Shown here piece by piece: positions 1 through 10,620 of a DNA stretch of 64,000 nt (position 1 is the first letter of the stretch; each line of letters opens with the position of its first letter). The position numbers and the translations under genes were made by a program. Below the pieces are notes generated by a model. The model was not told where the DNA came from and made no database searches. It worked only from the letters and a program-made list of their open reading frames with translations. The DNA is from Spirochaetota bacterium (GTDB lineage: Bacteria; Spirochaetota; Spirochaetia; Treponematales; Rectinemataceae), in contig JAKLFE010000004.1 of assembly GCA_022711355.1 (NCBI GenBank), positions 1-64,000 on the forward strand, in the 5' to 3' direction.

Positions 1-72
1 GTCGATGCCGAACATGTCGCGGAAGGTGTTCTTCGCTGCCTCGGTGAAGGCCGAGACGATGCCTTGATCCAT
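1..72 (-). CDS. CheX-like chemotaxis phosphatase, N-terminal fragment
   Basis: The reverse strand from an ATG at 72 reads 24 codons into the window edge: MDQGIVSAFTEA followed by AKNTFRDMFGID. The pattern MD..IV.AF....NTF.DMFG is the usual opening of CheX/CheC-family proteins, which dephosphorylate CheY-P in spirochaetes and other bacteria. A GGGGGA Shine-Dalgarno sits 4-9 bases before the ATG, which supports the start. The catalytic helix (E..N) lies outside the window, so the family call rests on the N-terminus alone. It is divergent from the vWA operon. Confidence 0.5.
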   Translation of the reverse strand, partial: MDQGIVSAFTEAAKNTFRDMFGID

Positions 73-93
73 CGTTTCCCCCGTTTTGGCGCA

Positions 94-124
94 TTGCGGT
101 CGCGGCGCGGCTGATATATACAAT
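94..124 (+). promoter_or_regulatory. Putative promoter of the vWA/MoxR operon
   Basis: TTGCGG at 94-99, then TATACA at 117-122 (17-base spacer), with TACAAT overlapping at 119-124. This is an AT-rich spot in GC-rich DNA between divergent genes. The start codon at 135 follows by about ten bases, without a Shine-Dalgarno sequence. Confidence 0.45.
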
Positions 125-134
125 AATCGCAGCG

Positions 135-2366
135 ATGGAACGCAACAAGAGGCATCGGCTCTTCCTCGTCCTCCTGGCCCTGCCCTTCCTCGCCCTCGGG
201 GCCTACCTCGCCGACCTCCCCTTACCCGTCCCGGCCTTCGCCCTGCCCCGGCGGAGCTATTTCGCCCTCGCCAAGGACGTCGAGCCCTCGGCCCTCGCCG
301 CGAGCTTCCGCCGGGGCGAGTCCTACGCCTCCCTGCCCGGATCCCTGCGGAGGATGCCGCGGCGGGGCGGGGCGGGTGCCCTCGAGGGCCTCGGCCCCTC
401 CCTGCCCGACTTCCCCCTCCTCGAGCCCATCCTCGCGGACCTCGAGGCGGGGATCGGCCTCAAGCGGGCCCGCATCGTGATCTCAGAGACGCCGAGCGCC
501 GCGGAGATCGCGTCCATACGGGACTTAGCCGAACGGAAGGGCGTCCCGATCGAGCTCGTGGTCCTGCCTTCGCGGCCCCTCCTCCCCCTCCTCGCCGCGC
601 GGCGCCGCTACCTCCCCGGGGACCGGGAGCGGAGCTTCGAGCTCCTCCTCGCTCCGGCCGCCCGCGACTGCGCCCGGATCGAGCTGGCCGCCCTCGGCCC
701 GGGGCCTCGCCGCCTCCTCTACGCAGCCCCGGGCTCGGCCCTGCCCGAGGACCTCGCGCTCAGGCTGGCGGCCGGCAGGGCCGAGGCGATCGAGCTCAGC
801 TGCGCCTCCCCCTCGGGCCAGATTACGACGAAGCTCCTCGCCTTCGGCGGGGAGGCCTCGGCGAGGCCGGACATCCTCCTCGTCTCCAGGCGCCGGGGAA
901 CGAGGTCCTTCATCGAAGAGGCCTATCCCTGCGCGAGGGCGAGCCCCGAGGAGGCCGCGGGCCTCGACCTCCATGCCTTCGAGCTCGTCGTCCTCGACGG
1001 GCTTCCCCTGGCCTCGATCCAGGGCCCCCTCCTGCGCTCCCTCCTCGCGGTCGAGGCGAGGAGGAGCGGCTCCCTCCTCTTCGCGGCGGACTCGCCGGAA
1101 TTCGGGACGAAGGGCGCCAACCCCGAGCTCGAGGCCATCCTTCCCGCCGTCCTCCTCCCCCGCTCGCTCAAGGACCAGCCCGACATGGCCGTCCTCGTCC
1201 TCGTCGACGCCTCGGGCTCCATGTTCGGGGACAAGCTCTCCCTCGCCAAGGTGACGGGCCTCGAGCTCCTGCGCGCCCTCAAGCCGAGCGACCTGGTGGG
1301 CCTAGGCCTCTTCTCCGACCGCCGCAAATGGCTCTACGGCTTCGCCCCGGCCTCGAGCCTCGAGGCAGCCCCCGCCCTCGAGCCCCTCTCCGCCGGGGGG
1401 GGCACCGACCTCCACGCCGCCCTCTCCGATGGGCTCGACCGCCTCGAGCGGAGCCCCCTGGGACGGCGCCACGTCATCCTCATCACCGACGGGATCACCA
1501 AGCCAGCCGACTTCCGCGCCCTCGCCGAGCGGGCCAGCTCGATGGGGGCCAGCATCTCGGCCATGGGCGTGGGCGAGGACGCCGACCGCCCCTTCCTCGA
1601 GCGCCTCGCCCTCGGGACCGGGGGCCGCTACTACCCCGTCGCCTCGGCCGAGGCCATTCCCTCCCTCATCTTCGAGGACCGCGCGAGCGTCGCGCGGCCC
1701 GCCTTCGCCACCGGGAGGATACCGATACTCAGCCTCGGCGGGGACCGGATCGCCGTCGTGAGCGGCATGGCCCAGTACGCCCCCGCGCCCGAGGCCGCGG
1801 TCCTCCTCATGAACGAGCTCGGCGACCCCCTCCTCGCCAGCCGCGAGTCGGGGAACCGGGCCGTCCTCCTCTTTACGAGCGACCTCTACGGGGCCTACAC
1901 CGCCGGCTTCTTCTCGAGCCGCGAGGCGGTCGGGGCCTTCAAGGACAGGCTCGACGCCCTGATCGCGGATCGCCCCGCGGAGATATCCGTGACCGAGAGC
2001 GCCCGGGGCATCCTCCTCTCCCTGCGGAGCGACAGCCTCGTCGAGCCCCGCGTCCTCCTGAGCCGGGCCGGGAGCGAGCCGATCGAGCTCAGCTTCCGGC
2101 GCTCGGGGGACCGGGACTGGGCGGCCGAGACGGTCCTGCCCTATTCGGGCGAGTGGAGCGCCAAGCTCCTCGACCGCGGCTCCTCCCTGGCCTCCTTCCC
2201 CCTCTTCGTCGACGGGGGCATGGGGGGCGCGCGGGCCGACGCCGAGGCCGCCCTCGCCGCCTACCGCCCCCTCCCCTTCTCGCTGGCGAGGTCGGCCTCG
2301 GCCTGGCTCCTGGTCTTCTTCGCCTCCTGCCTCGCCTCCACCATAGCGCTCCGGGGGCGGAGATGA
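135..2366 (+). CDS. von Willebrand factor A domain membrane protein (BatA-like)
   Basis: 743 residues. An N-terminal hydrophobic segment (about 10-27) is followed by a long extracytoplasmic part, and a second segment near 718-738 precedes RGRR. A vWA domain begins near residue 350. It has a complete MIDAS motif, DASGSM at 358-363, the downstream GGGTDLH threonine and a strand ending ITDG. The protein therefore probably binds a divalent metal and a partner protein. It opens an eight-gene run in which each start overlaps or nearly overlaps the previous stop, and which includes MoxR and DUF58. That resembles the aerotolerance (Bat) type of MoxR operon, but the order and companions are unusual. 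The substrate is unknown. Confidence 0.8.
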   Translation: MERNKRHRLFLVLLALPFLALGAYLADLPLPVPAFALPRRSYFALAKDVEPSALAASFRRGESYASLPGSLRRMPRRGGAGALEGLGPSLPDFPLLEPILADLEAGIGLKRARIVISETPSAAEIASIRDLAERKGVPIELVVLPSRPLLPLLAARRRYLPGDRERSFELLLAPAARDCARIELAALGPGPRRLLYAAPGSALPEDLALRLAAGRAEAIELSCASPSGQITTKLLAFGGEASARPDILLVSRRRGTRSFIEEAYPCARASPEEAAGLDLHAFELVVLDGLPLASIQGPLLRSLLAVEARRSGSLLFAADSPEFGTKGANPELEAILPAVLLPRSLKDQPDMAVLVLVDASGSMFGDKLSLAKVTGLELLRALKPSDLVGLGLFSDRRKWLYGFAPASSLEAAPALEPLSAGGGTDLHAALSDGLDRLERSPLGRRHVILITDGITKPADFRALAERASSMGASISAMGVGEDADRPFLERLALGTGGRYYPVASAEAIPSLIFEDRASVARPAFATGRIPILSLGGDRIAVVSGMAQYAPAPEAAVLLMNELGDPLLASRESGNRAVLLFTSDLYGAYTAGFFSSREAVGAFKDRLDALIADRPAEISVTESARGILLSLRSDSLVEPRVLLSRAGSEPIELSFRRSGDRDWAAETVLPYSGEWSAKLLDRGSSLASFPLFVDGGMGGARADAEAALAAYRPLPFSLARSASAWLLVFFASCLASTIALRGRR

Positions 2367-3412
2367 GGCGCCGAGCCTCCCTCTCCCTCCTCCTCGCCGC
2401 CGGGGCCGCGGCCTGCCTGGCCGCAGGAATAACGGAGGGCGGAGGCCGCCTCGCCCCGGGGAACGGGATCGAGCTCCGCCTCGAAGGAGCCCCGCTGCGG
2501 CCCTACCGCATGAACCGCGCAACCTTGGCGGCCTCGGAGCCCATCCGCGGCTATATCGAGGTCAGGGCCCGGGCTTGGCGGGGGGGCGAGATCCTCCTTT
2601 TCCAAGGCGAGGAGGAGAGCGCCTTCCGCGAGGCCCCGATCGGCTTCTACCTCGACGAGGACTACCGCTCCCTCGAGATCGCCGCGGGGGGATCCTACCT
2701 CGAGCTCGATCTCTCGGCCCTGACCGGCCTCGGCGCGGCGAGCGAGGAAGCCGAGCTGCGCCGCTCGATGCGCGCCCTCCACCCGCCCCTGGCCTTCGGC
2801 GGCCGGCTCCTCCCCGCCCCGAGCCTCGAGCTGGCCGGCCTCGCCCTCCCGGCCGCGGCCTCGCGCGCGGCCGCGGCCCTCTTCGTCCCACCCCTCCCCC
2901 TCGCCGCCTTCGCGATCCTCGCGGCCGCGGCCCTCGCCGCGGCCATAGCCGCGAGCCGCCCCGATGCCTCGAAGCAGGGGATCGCCGGCCGCGAAGGGGC
3001 AGGGCCCCTCCCTCGCCTCGCGCCCCGCCTCGCCGCGTACCTCGCCCTCGCCCTCGCGGCGGCCGCCCTCGCCGCCCCCCGGCCGACCTTGTACCGGGCC
3101 CGCTTCCCGCGGAGCCAGGGCGGCTCCCTCGCCTCGGGGAAGCTGGAGCGCCGCGTCGGGCCTCGCGAGGGCTATACCCTGGTCGAGTACGCGGCTCGCG
3201 GCGAGGAGGCGGGGATCGGCGGAAGGCTCGAGGGCGAGGTCGCCCTCGTCGCCCTCGCCGCCCCTCCCGGCCTCGTCCCCCTCGGGGAGCTCCTGCCCGA
3301 GGGCGCGGCCTGCCGCTTCTCCTCCCCGCCCCTCCTCACCTCGCGGGAGGGAGAGCTCTACGCCTCGGGCTCGGCCGGCACGATAGGATGGGTCGTCGAT
3401 GCGCGGCGCTAG
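2363..3412 (+). CDS. Membrane protein of the vWA/MoxR operon, unknown function
   Basis: 349 residues; the ATG overlaps the previous stop as ATGA. The N-terminus (RRRASLSLLLAAGAAACLAAG) is a signal peptide with a loose lipobox (AAAC). A soluble region of about 150 residues follows, then two hydrophobic segments near 180-205 and 225-245, then a C-terminal extracytoplasmic part of about 100 residues. The frame is open upstream to 86, but that extension runs antiparallel to normal codon bias through the vWA gene and is rejected. I do not recognise a family. Position suggests it works with the vWA proteins. Confidence 0.7.
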   Translation: MRRRASLSLLLAAGAAACLAAGITEGGGRLAPGNGIELRLEGAPLRPYRMNRATLAASEPIRGYIEVRARAWRGGEILLFQGEEESAFREAPIGFYLDEDYRSLEIAAGGSYLELDLSALTGLGAASEEAELRRSMRALHPPLAFGGRLLPAPSLELAGLALPAAASRAAAALFVPPLPLAAFAILAAAALAAAIAASRPDASKQGIAGREGAGPLPRLAPRLAAYLALALAAAALAAPRPTLYRARFPRSQGGSLASGKLERRVGPREGYTLVEYAARGEEAGIGGRLEGEVALVALAAPPGLVPLGELLPEGAACRFSSPPLLTSREGELYASGSAGTIGWVVDARR

Positions 3413-3872
3413 GGCCCTCCGCAAGCTCCTCTTCCTCGCGCCCCTTTCCGCCGCCGCCCTCCTCGCCGCGGCCCTCCCCGGGGGGCCCGGAGGCGCCGGC
3501 CTCTCCTTCGCCGCCATCGCCGCCTACGTTCGGGTATGCGCCCAGTTCGCCGGCGCCTCGGGCGGGGAGGAGGCCCTCCTCTTCGCCGAGGCCCTGCCCT
3601 TCCTCGCCTTCTGCCTCGCCCGTTTCGCCCGAGGCGGCCCGGCCGGGGCCCTCCTCGCCGCGGCAGAGGCCGTCGCCATCCTCGCCGCCCTCCTCCTCGC
3701 CGAAGCAGCGGCCCGCGCGGAGCGAAGGCCCCTCGCCGCCGCCTTCCTCTTCGTCGCCCTCGCCGCGGCCGGCGGGGCGGCCCTCGAGCTCGCGCGGCCC
3801 GCCACCCTCCTCGGCGCCGCCCTCCTCCTCGCCCTGGTCGCCGGCTACGTCCTCGCCCGGAGGGAGCGATGA
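3399..3872 (+). CDS. Small polytopic membrane protein, unknown
   Basis: 157 residues, overlapping the previous gene by 14 bases. It is almost entirely hydrophobic, with about four membrane spans (10-30, 62-80, 88-104, 115-150), ending in RRER, which suggests a cytoplasmic C-terminus. No enzymatic motif is visible. The tight coupling and same strand argue for a real gene of the operon. Ala/Leu-rich composition makes homology guesses unsafe. Confidence 0.6.
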   Translation: MRGARALRKLLFLAPLSAAALLAAALPGGPGGAGLSFAAIAAYVRVCAQFAGASGGEEALLFAEALPFLAFCLARFARGGPAGALLAAAEAVAILAALLLAEAAARAERRPLAAAFLFVALAAAGGAALELARPATLLGAALLLALVAGYVLARRER

Positions 3873-4984
3873 GGCCCCTGCCCCGGCTGCGTTCCCGGCT
3901 CCGCGGCCTCCTCCTGGGCATCATGCTTCGGCGCTGCCTCGCCTGGCTCGCCGCATCCTCCCTCCTCGTCGCGGCCGGGGCCGCGGCGGCGGCCCTCCTC
4001 GGGCTCGGCCCCGCCTTCCAGCTCGCCATCCTCCTCCTCGCCCTCTCCGCCCTGCCGATCCTCCTCCTCTGGCCCCTCCCCCGGGACCGCATCGAGCGCG
4101 GGCTCCGGCGGCTCGACGAGGGCTCGGTCTTCGAGGCACTCCTCGAGGCCCCCCCCGGCCCGGCCCGCGAGCTCCTCCGCCTCGAGGCCCGGCGCGCGGA
4201 TGAGGGACTCGCCTTTCGGCCCCGCGAGCGGCCGGCCCTCGGCTCGAGGCTGGCCCTCCCCTTCGCCGCGGCCGCCCTCCTCCTCATCGCGGCCCAGTTC
4301 CACTCCCTGGCGGGCCGCGGCCGCCCCCTCTTCGGCGGGGGATCCGAGGGGGCGACGGGAGCGGCGGAGCGCCGCGAGGAGGGCGGCTTCGACGCCCTTT
4401 CCTCCCTCGCCGAGCGCGATCCCGAGGCCGACAGGCTCGGGCGGGAAGAATCCGAGGAGGCGGACCCCGCCGCCTCAGGCGAGGGGGGAGGCTCCGGACC
4501 CGGGGCCGGCCTTCCCCAGGGGCGAGGGAGGCGGCTCGAGCGGGAGCGGGAGGCGGGCGGCTGGGAGGAGGCGGGTGCCGAGGGTCAGGGGAAAGGAGGC
4601 ACCGCGGCGGCCAGCGCGATGCCCGGCCCCGTCGGGATCGGCGGCCCCGGCGAGGGGGCCGAGCCCGAGCCGGGCGAGGAGGGCGGCTCGGAGGCCGCGG
4701 GGCAGGCCGACCGGGGAGCCCGGGGCCGGGGCTACTCGGACTCGGGCCAGACCGCCGTGCCGAGCCCCCTGGTCGACTACCGCGCGCGCTTCGCCCGGGC
4801 CTACGCCGAGCGTACGGGCAGGCGCGTCGCGGCGAGCGGCGGGCTCGAGCTCGGCGAGTTAGGCGAACTAGAACGCCGCTTCTTCCGCTCCTTCGCCCTC
4901 GAGGTCGAGCTCGCCCCAGCGGAGGACGGCTTCGACGCCATGCTCAGGCGCCGCTGGCGCGAGCTGCGGGGGGCCCTCAGGTGA
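3869..4984 (+). CDS. Membrane protein with acidic Gly-rich linker, unknown
   Basis: 371 residues; starts at ATGA overlapping the previous stop. Two hydrophobic segments lie near 24-70 and another near 130-150. A low-complexity Gly/Glu/Pro stretch of about 110 residues follows, then a conserved-looking C-terminal domain of about 80 residues (from YSDSGQTAVPSPLVDYRARF) rich in charged helices. The layout resembles the unknown membrane partners found beside MoxR/DUF58/vWA genes. I recognise no catalytic motif. Confidence 0.65.
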   Translation: MRPLPRLRSRLRGLLLGIMLRRCLAWLAASSLLVAAGAAAAALLGLGPAFQLAILLLALSALPILLLWPLPRDRIERGLRRLDEGSVFEALLEAPPGPARELLRLEARRADEGLAFRPRERPALGSRLALPFAAAALLLIAAQFHSLAGRGRPLFGGGSEGATGAAERREEGGFDALSSLAERDPEADRLGREESEEADPAASGEGGGSGPGAGLPQGRGRRLEREREAGGWEEAGAEGQGKGGTAAASAMPGPVGIGGPGEGAEPEPGEEGGSEAAGQADRGARGRGYSDSGQTAVPSPLVDYRARFARAYAERTGRRVAASGGLELGELGELERRFFRSFALEVELAPAEDGFDAMLRRRWRELRGALR

Positions 4985-5725
4985 GCCGCGCACCGCTCGG
5001 GCGGCGCTTCCCCCGCGCCGCAGCGGAGCTCGCCGCCGTCCTTGCCTCGGGCGCGGCCCTCTTCCTCGCGGCCGCGGCCGCCGAGGAGGCCCTAGGCGCC
5101 TCGCCCGCGGCATCGGCCCTCCTCGAGGAGCTCGGCAAGGCCGCCCTCATCCTCGCCTACGGCAGGGCCGGGGGCGCGGCGGCCAGGCGAGGCTCGGCCC
5201 GGGGCGGCGCGGGAGGGCCCCGGGCCGAGCGGCTCGCCCGCCTGGGCGGCTCGCGCGGCCTCTCCCTGGGCCTGGCCGCCGCCGCGGCCTTCGCCGGGGC
5301 GGAGACGCTCGCCTACTTCGCCGCCTTCCCCGAAGCCGGCATCCTCCGGCGCTTCCTGTGGTCGATGCCCGTCCACCTCGACGCGGCCCTCCTCGAGGCC
5401 CTCGGCTGCGTCCCCCTCCTCGGCATCGCCCTCCCCTCCCGGCCGCGCCCCCCGGCGGCCGCCGCGGCAGACGCGATGGGCGAAACAGCCTCGCCCCGCG
5501 CCCGGCTCCGAAAGGCCGCGCGCTCCCTCGCCCGCCTCGCGGCGAGGGCGGGGGCCTTCCTCGCCGGCCTCGCCGCCGGAGCCGTCCTCCACGCCGCGGC
5601 CAACCTCGCCGCCGAGGAGGGACTGGGCAAGACCGGCCTCGCCCTCGGCGCCATCGCCGGAACGCTCTGCCTCGCCGCCCTGGCGAGGGCCTTCATCGAC
5701 TCAGCCTATATCGGAGGTTACCTGC

Positions 5726-5739
<14 letters not shown>
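4981..5739 (+). CDS. PrsW/M82-like intramembrane protease
   Basis: 252 residues, GTG start overlapping the upstream stop (GTGA). Polytopic. The motifs of PrsW-type membrane metalloproteases appear in order: LLEELGKAALI (EE..K), FAGAETLAYF (A..E...Y), RRFLWSMPVHLDAALLEALG (P.H......G) and GAVLHAAANLA (H...N). The usual Asn after the second-motif Glu is Thr here (AETLAY rather than AENxxY). In known relatives such a protease cleaves anti-sigma factors or membrane proteins. Here it sits directly before moxR inside the vWA operon, so its substrate could be a neighbour. The active-site Glu and His residues are all present, but family membership was judged by eye. Confidence 0.6.
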
Positions 5740-6771
<1,032 letters not shown>

Positions 6772-6775
<4 letters not shown>

Positions 6776-7617
6776 GCCTCCTCGATCCCGAGTGCCCGGC
6801 CATCGCCAAGGCCTTCCTCCGCCGCACTCCCCGGCGCCCCCCCGAGGCCCGGGGCGGGGGCAAAGACCCCGTGTTCAGGAGGGCAGGCTCCTCCTTCGAC
6901 CTCAAGTGCATCCGCGAGTACTGCCCGAGCGACGACCCGCGCCGCATCGACTGGAAGCTCCTCGGCCGCTGCGGCCGGCCCTACGTGAAGGAGTTCCTCG
7001 AGGAGGACCGGGACGGGGTCTGCGTCCTCGTCGACCGCTCCGCCTCGATCGGGAGCTTCGGCGCGGAGGAGGCCGCGCGGGTCGCGGCCTCGATAGCCTG
7101 GCTCCTCGGCGCCATCGGCCTGCCGACGAGCCTGTGGGCCTTCTCCGACCGGCCCGTCCGCAGGCTCGAGCGCCCGCGGGGAGGGGGCTCGGCCGCCCCG
7201 GTCCTCTCCTTCTTCTCCGGCCTCGGGATCTCGGGCCGCACCGACATATCGGCCTGCCTCGCCGCGGCCCGCGCCTCCTCGCGGGCCAGGAGGGCCGTCC
7301 TGGTCTCCGACTTCCTCGACCCGCGCTTCGATCCCCGGGCCAGCCCCTTCGCACGGAGCTTCTACGTCCGGCTGCGCGGCGACTTCGAAGCCCTCGCCGC
7401 CGGGCTCTCCGAGCTCAGGGTCGTCGATCCCGAGTCGGGGAGGAGCCTCCTCCTCCCCTGGGACGCCCTCGCCCGAGAGTCCTACCGGGCGCGGGACCGG
7501 GAGCTCTCCGCCGCCCTCGGCGAGGCCGCCCGACGCGGCTCCTGGAGCGGGACCGTCGAGAGCGGCGCGGATCGCGCATCGCTCTACTGGGAGCTCCTCG
7601 AGGCCATCTATGCTTGA
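6772..7617 (+). CDS. DUF58 domain protein
   Basis: 281 residues, GTG start overlapping moxR (GTGA). The DUF58 hallmark (REY.P.DDPR.IDWK, residues 48-62) is present, followed by a vWA-like fold with a MIDAS-type D-R-S-A-S at 88-92. It is cytosolic, with no signal or membrane span. DUF58 proteins are encoded next to MoxR across bacteria and probably serve as its partner. Confidence 0.92.
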
Positions 7618-9133
7618 GAGCCTGGAGCTCGCCCCCCTCCTCCTCGCCCCGGTGGCGGCCCTCCTCTTCCTCTCCTTCCTCAGGTCGAGGAAGCTCAGCT
7701 ACCCCCACGAGCTCCTCGACCCCGAGGCGCGCCGCGGCCGGGCGAGCCTCCTGCCCCGCTCCTTCCGCGGCCGCTACGACATCCTCGCCGACGCGGCCAT
7801 CGCCCTGGCCCTCGCCCTGGCCCTTCCCTCCTCCACCCCCGTCGCCGGGCCTCGCGGGGCCGGGGGCGGGAGCGCCCTCGTCCTCGACTGCTCCCTGTCC
7901 ATGCTCCGCGGGGAGCCGGGCTCGCGGCCCCTCGACCTCGCCCTCGAGCGCCTTCTCTCGGCGGCGGCGACGGGGGCCGAAGGGGAGGCCGAGGCCTTCG
8001 CCCTGGCCTTCGACCCGGGCCTCGCCCGCACGAGGCTCTATCCCCTGGCCGAGCTCTCCCCCTCCTACGCCTCGCGGCGTCCGGGAGCCAAGGCGGCGGC
8101 CGGGGCGGGCCGGATCGCCGAGGAGCTCGAGGCGAGGCTCTGCTTCTTCGCCCTGGACTACCGGGCCCTGGCCGAGCTCGGGCGGCGCGGCTTCGGCAGC
8201 ATCGTCCTCCTCACCGACAGCCTCGGCCGCCGGGCCGAGGGTATCGGCCTCGTCGAGCTCGGCTTCGGCCCCGGCCCCTCGGCCTACCCTTCCGCGGCCC
8301 GCTACGACCGGGCCTCGGGCGCCTGGGTGGCGGCCTTGGCCGAGGCCGGGCCGCGGGGCGAGGTCCTCGCCTTCTCGCTGGACCCGGCCTCGGGCCGCCT
8401 CTCCGACCTGCCTCCTTCGCGTTATGCGATAGAGGAGCGCCCCGCCGGCCGGATCCTGCGCTTCGCGGAGGCCGGCTTCTACGTCGTGGCCCTCCGCGGC
8501 CCCGAGCCGGGGCAGGGCGCCGACCTCGCCTTCCGCTTCTCGCCGGCGACCATCGCCTGCGCGGCGAGCGGGCCCTTCTCGGAGCGCATGGCCTCGGTCT
8601 TCCCCTTCCTCGAGCGCGCGGGAGCCGCGAGCCTCGCCCTCGCCGACCTCGGCTACCCCCGCCCGCGGGCCGCCCGCTCCCTGGTCAGCGCCATCCTCCC
8701 CGAGGACGGCGGGCTCCTCCTCGACCCGGCCCTGAGCGGCGGCAGGCCCGTAGCGGCAGGCCTCGCGCCGGGCGCCGACTTCGCCCTCGGCCCCTCCTCC
8801 CTCGCGAACGAGGACCTCGCCCTGGCCTACTACAACGCCATAGCCTCCCTCGGCCGGCCCGCCTTCCTCGCCTGGCCCGAGCTCGGCTCGGGGCCCCGCG
8901 GAGGAGTGCCCCGGCTCTCGCGGCTCGGCTCCATCCTCCTGGCCCATGGCCCCGAAGGGCCCGAGCCCCTCCTCCCCCCCGCGGCGGAATCCTTCGAGCC
9001 CCGGGGCGGCCCCCCCCTGTCCATAGCCCCGGCGGCCCCGCGGCGCTGGCCCTGGGCCCTCCTCCTCGCGGCCCTCGCGGCCGCCAAGCTCTCGGCCTGG
9101 GCCCTCCTCTCGCGCCGGCGCTCCCCCATTTAG
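7610..9133 (+). CDS. BatA-like vWA membrane protein
   Basis: 507 residues, overlapping DUF58 by 8 bases. An N-terminal hydrophobic helix (6-24) is followed by a BatA-type juxtamembrane stretch (SYPHELL) and a second span near 60-78. The vWA domain begins at ALVLDCSLSM with MIDAS D93-x-S95-x-S97. A large C-terminal part ends in a hydrophobic helix (about 480-500) and SRRRS. It closes the eight-gene operon. As the second MIDAS-competent vWA protein in the operon it may form a pair with the first gene product. Confidence 0.85.
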   Translation: MLESLELAPLLLAPVAALLFLSFLRSRKLSYPHELLDPEARRGRASLLPRSFRGRYDILADAAIALALALALPSSTPVAGPRGAGGGSALVLDCSLSMLRGEPGSRPLDLALERLLSAAATGAEGEAEAFALAFDPGLARTRLYPLAELSPSYASRRPGAKAAAGAGRIAEELEARLCFFALDYRALAELGRRGFGSIVLLTDSLGRRAEGIGLVELGFGPGPSAYPSAARYDRASGAWVAALAEAGPRGEVLAFSLDPASGRLSDLPPSRYAIEERPAGRILRFAEAGFYVVALRGPEPGQGADLAFRFSPATIACAASGPFSERMASVFPFLERAGAASLALADLGYPRPRAARSLVSAILPEDGGLLLDPALSGGRPVAAGLAPGADFALGPSSLANEDLALAYYNAIASLGRPAFLAWPELGSGPRGGVPRLSRLGSILLAHGPEGPEPLLPPAAESFEPRGGPPLSIAPAAPRRWPWALLLAALAAAKLSAWALLSRRRSPI

Positions 9134-9164
9134 GCGAAACGGGGCTCGGGCGCGGCCCTCCCCC

Positions 9165-9193
9165 TTGCCCATCCTCCCCCTTTCGAGTAGACA
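9165..9193 (+). promoter_or_regulatory. Promoter of MATE gene, leaderless type
   Basis: TTGCCC at 9165-9170, 17-base spacer, TAGACA at 9188-9193. Only five bases (GAGGC) separate the -10 from the ATG at 9199, so transcription should start at or next to the start codon. Confidence 0.55.
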
Positions 9194-9198
9194 GAGGC

Positions 9199-10599
9199 AT
9201 GTCCCGCAAAGCCTCCTTCGGCCCCGCCTTCGGTCCCGGCCGCTTCTACGCCGAGGCCCTCGCCCTCGTCGTGCCCGTGATGGCCCAGGCCCTCGTCACG
9301 AGCATGGTCTCCCTCGTGGACAACTTCATGGTAGCCGGCCTGGGCGACGCGAAGATGGCCGCGGTCAACGTGGCCAACCAGATCAACTTCGTCTACTTCG
9401 TCGTCCTCAACACGGTCGCCATGGCGGGGGGCATCTACCTCTCCCAGCACCGCGGCGCGGGGAACGAGGAGGGCATGCGGCAGGCCTTCCGCTTCAAGCT
9501 CATCCTCTCCCTGGCCGTCTCGGCCCTCCACCTCGCGCTCTGCCTGGCCCTGCCCGGGCGGCTCATCCGCATCATGGTTTCGGGCAACGCGGCCGCCGAC
9601 GAGATCGTCCGCGAGGGAGCGGCATACCTCCGCGCCGTCGCCCCGAGCTACGTCCCCATCGCCGTCTCGCTGGCGATCGGCTCCTCCTACCGCGACGTCG
9701 GGAGGGCCAAGGCCCCCCTCGCCTTCTCAGCGGCGGCGGCCCTGACCAACACCTTCTTCAACTGGATCCTAATATACGGCCACCTCGGCGCGCCCCGGCT
9801 CGAGATCGCGGGAGCGGCCATCGCGACCGACATAGCCCGGCTCGTGGAGCTCCTGGCCTTCCTCGCCTGGACCAAGGCGAGCCGGCCCGCCTTCGCCTTC
9901 CGTCCCTCGCGCCTCTTCGCCCTGGACGGCAGGCTCTTCCGCGAGATACTCGGCAAGTCGGGCATGATGATCTTCTCCGAGTCGGCCTGGGTGGTCTCGG
10001 AGACCATCATCACCGCGATCTACAACGGCCGCGGGGGCGCGGAGACCGTGGCGGGCATGGCCGCCGGCTGGACGATAGCCAACGTGTTCTTCCTGGTCTT
10101 CGGCGCGATCCAGAACGCCACGAGCGTCATCGTGGGCTCGACCCTCGGCGCGGGGCGCCTGGACGAGGCGCGGGTCAAGGCCAGGTGGATCAGCTCGGGC
10201 GCCGTCGTCCTGGGCGCGGCCGTCGGGCTCGTCGCCGCGGGCTCGACCTCGATCGTGCCCCTGGTCTTCGGGAACCTGAGCGACGTCGCGCAACGCGTCA
10301 CCAGGGGGCTCGTGCTCGTGATCGCCGCCTACCTGCCCCTATGGACCCTCCTGAACGCCCAGTTCGCCCTCTCGCGGGCGGGCGGGGACACGGCGATGGG
10401 GGTCTACGTGGACGTGGGCGTGACCTACGTCCTGTTCGTGCCCGCGGCCTTCGCCCTCGCCGCGTGGACCGGCATGGGCCCCGTCCCCCTGTACGCGATC
10501 GCCAAGCTGAGCGACTTCTTCAAGGCGGCGGTGGCCCGGTGGTGGCTCGCGAAGGAGAAGTGGGTGCGAAACCTCGCCGCGGCCCCCGCGGGGGACTAG
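9199..10599 (+). CDS. MATE family efflux transporter
   Basis: 466 residues with about 12 membrane spans in two homologous halves. The first half carries the MATE pattern TSMVSLVDNFMVAGLG, with N-Q-I-N-F downstream; the second half repeats it with SESAWVVSETIITAIYNGRGG. Substrates of such Na+ or H+ antiporters are drugs or metabolites and cannot be predicted here. It is a single-gene unit that ends 20 bases from the convergent pncB stop. Confidence 0.92.
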   Translation: MSRKASFGPAFGPGRFYAEALALVVPVMAQALVTSMVSLVDNFMVAGLGDAKMAAVNVANQINFVYFVVLNTVAMAGGIYLSQHRGAGNEEGMRQAFRFKLILSLAVSALHLALCLALPGRLIRIMVSGNAAADEIVREGAAYLRAVAPSYVPIAVSLAIGSSYRDVGRAKAPLAFSAAAALTNTFFNWILIYGHLGAPRLEIAGAAIATDIARLVELLAFLAWTKASRPAFAFRPSRLFALDGRLFREILGKSGMMIFSESAWVVSETIITAIYNGRGGAETVAGMAAGWTIANVFFLVFGAIQNATSVIVGSTLGAGRLDEARVKARWISSGAVVLGAAVGLVAAGSTSIVPLVFGNLSDVAQRVTRGLVLVIAAYLPLWTLLNAQFALSRAGGDTAMGVYVDVGVTYVLFVPAAFALAAWTGMGPVPLYAIAKLSDFFKAAVARWWLAKEKWVRNLAAAPAGD

Positions 10600-10620
10600 G
10601 CCCCCCGGGCCGTGCGATCC

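Noticed and set aside
86-2362. Upstream extension of the 349-residue membrane gene into a very long frame
   Set aside because: It runs through the vWA gene in another frame, is Arg/Pro-rich and has no ribosome site; ATGA at 2363 is the natural start.
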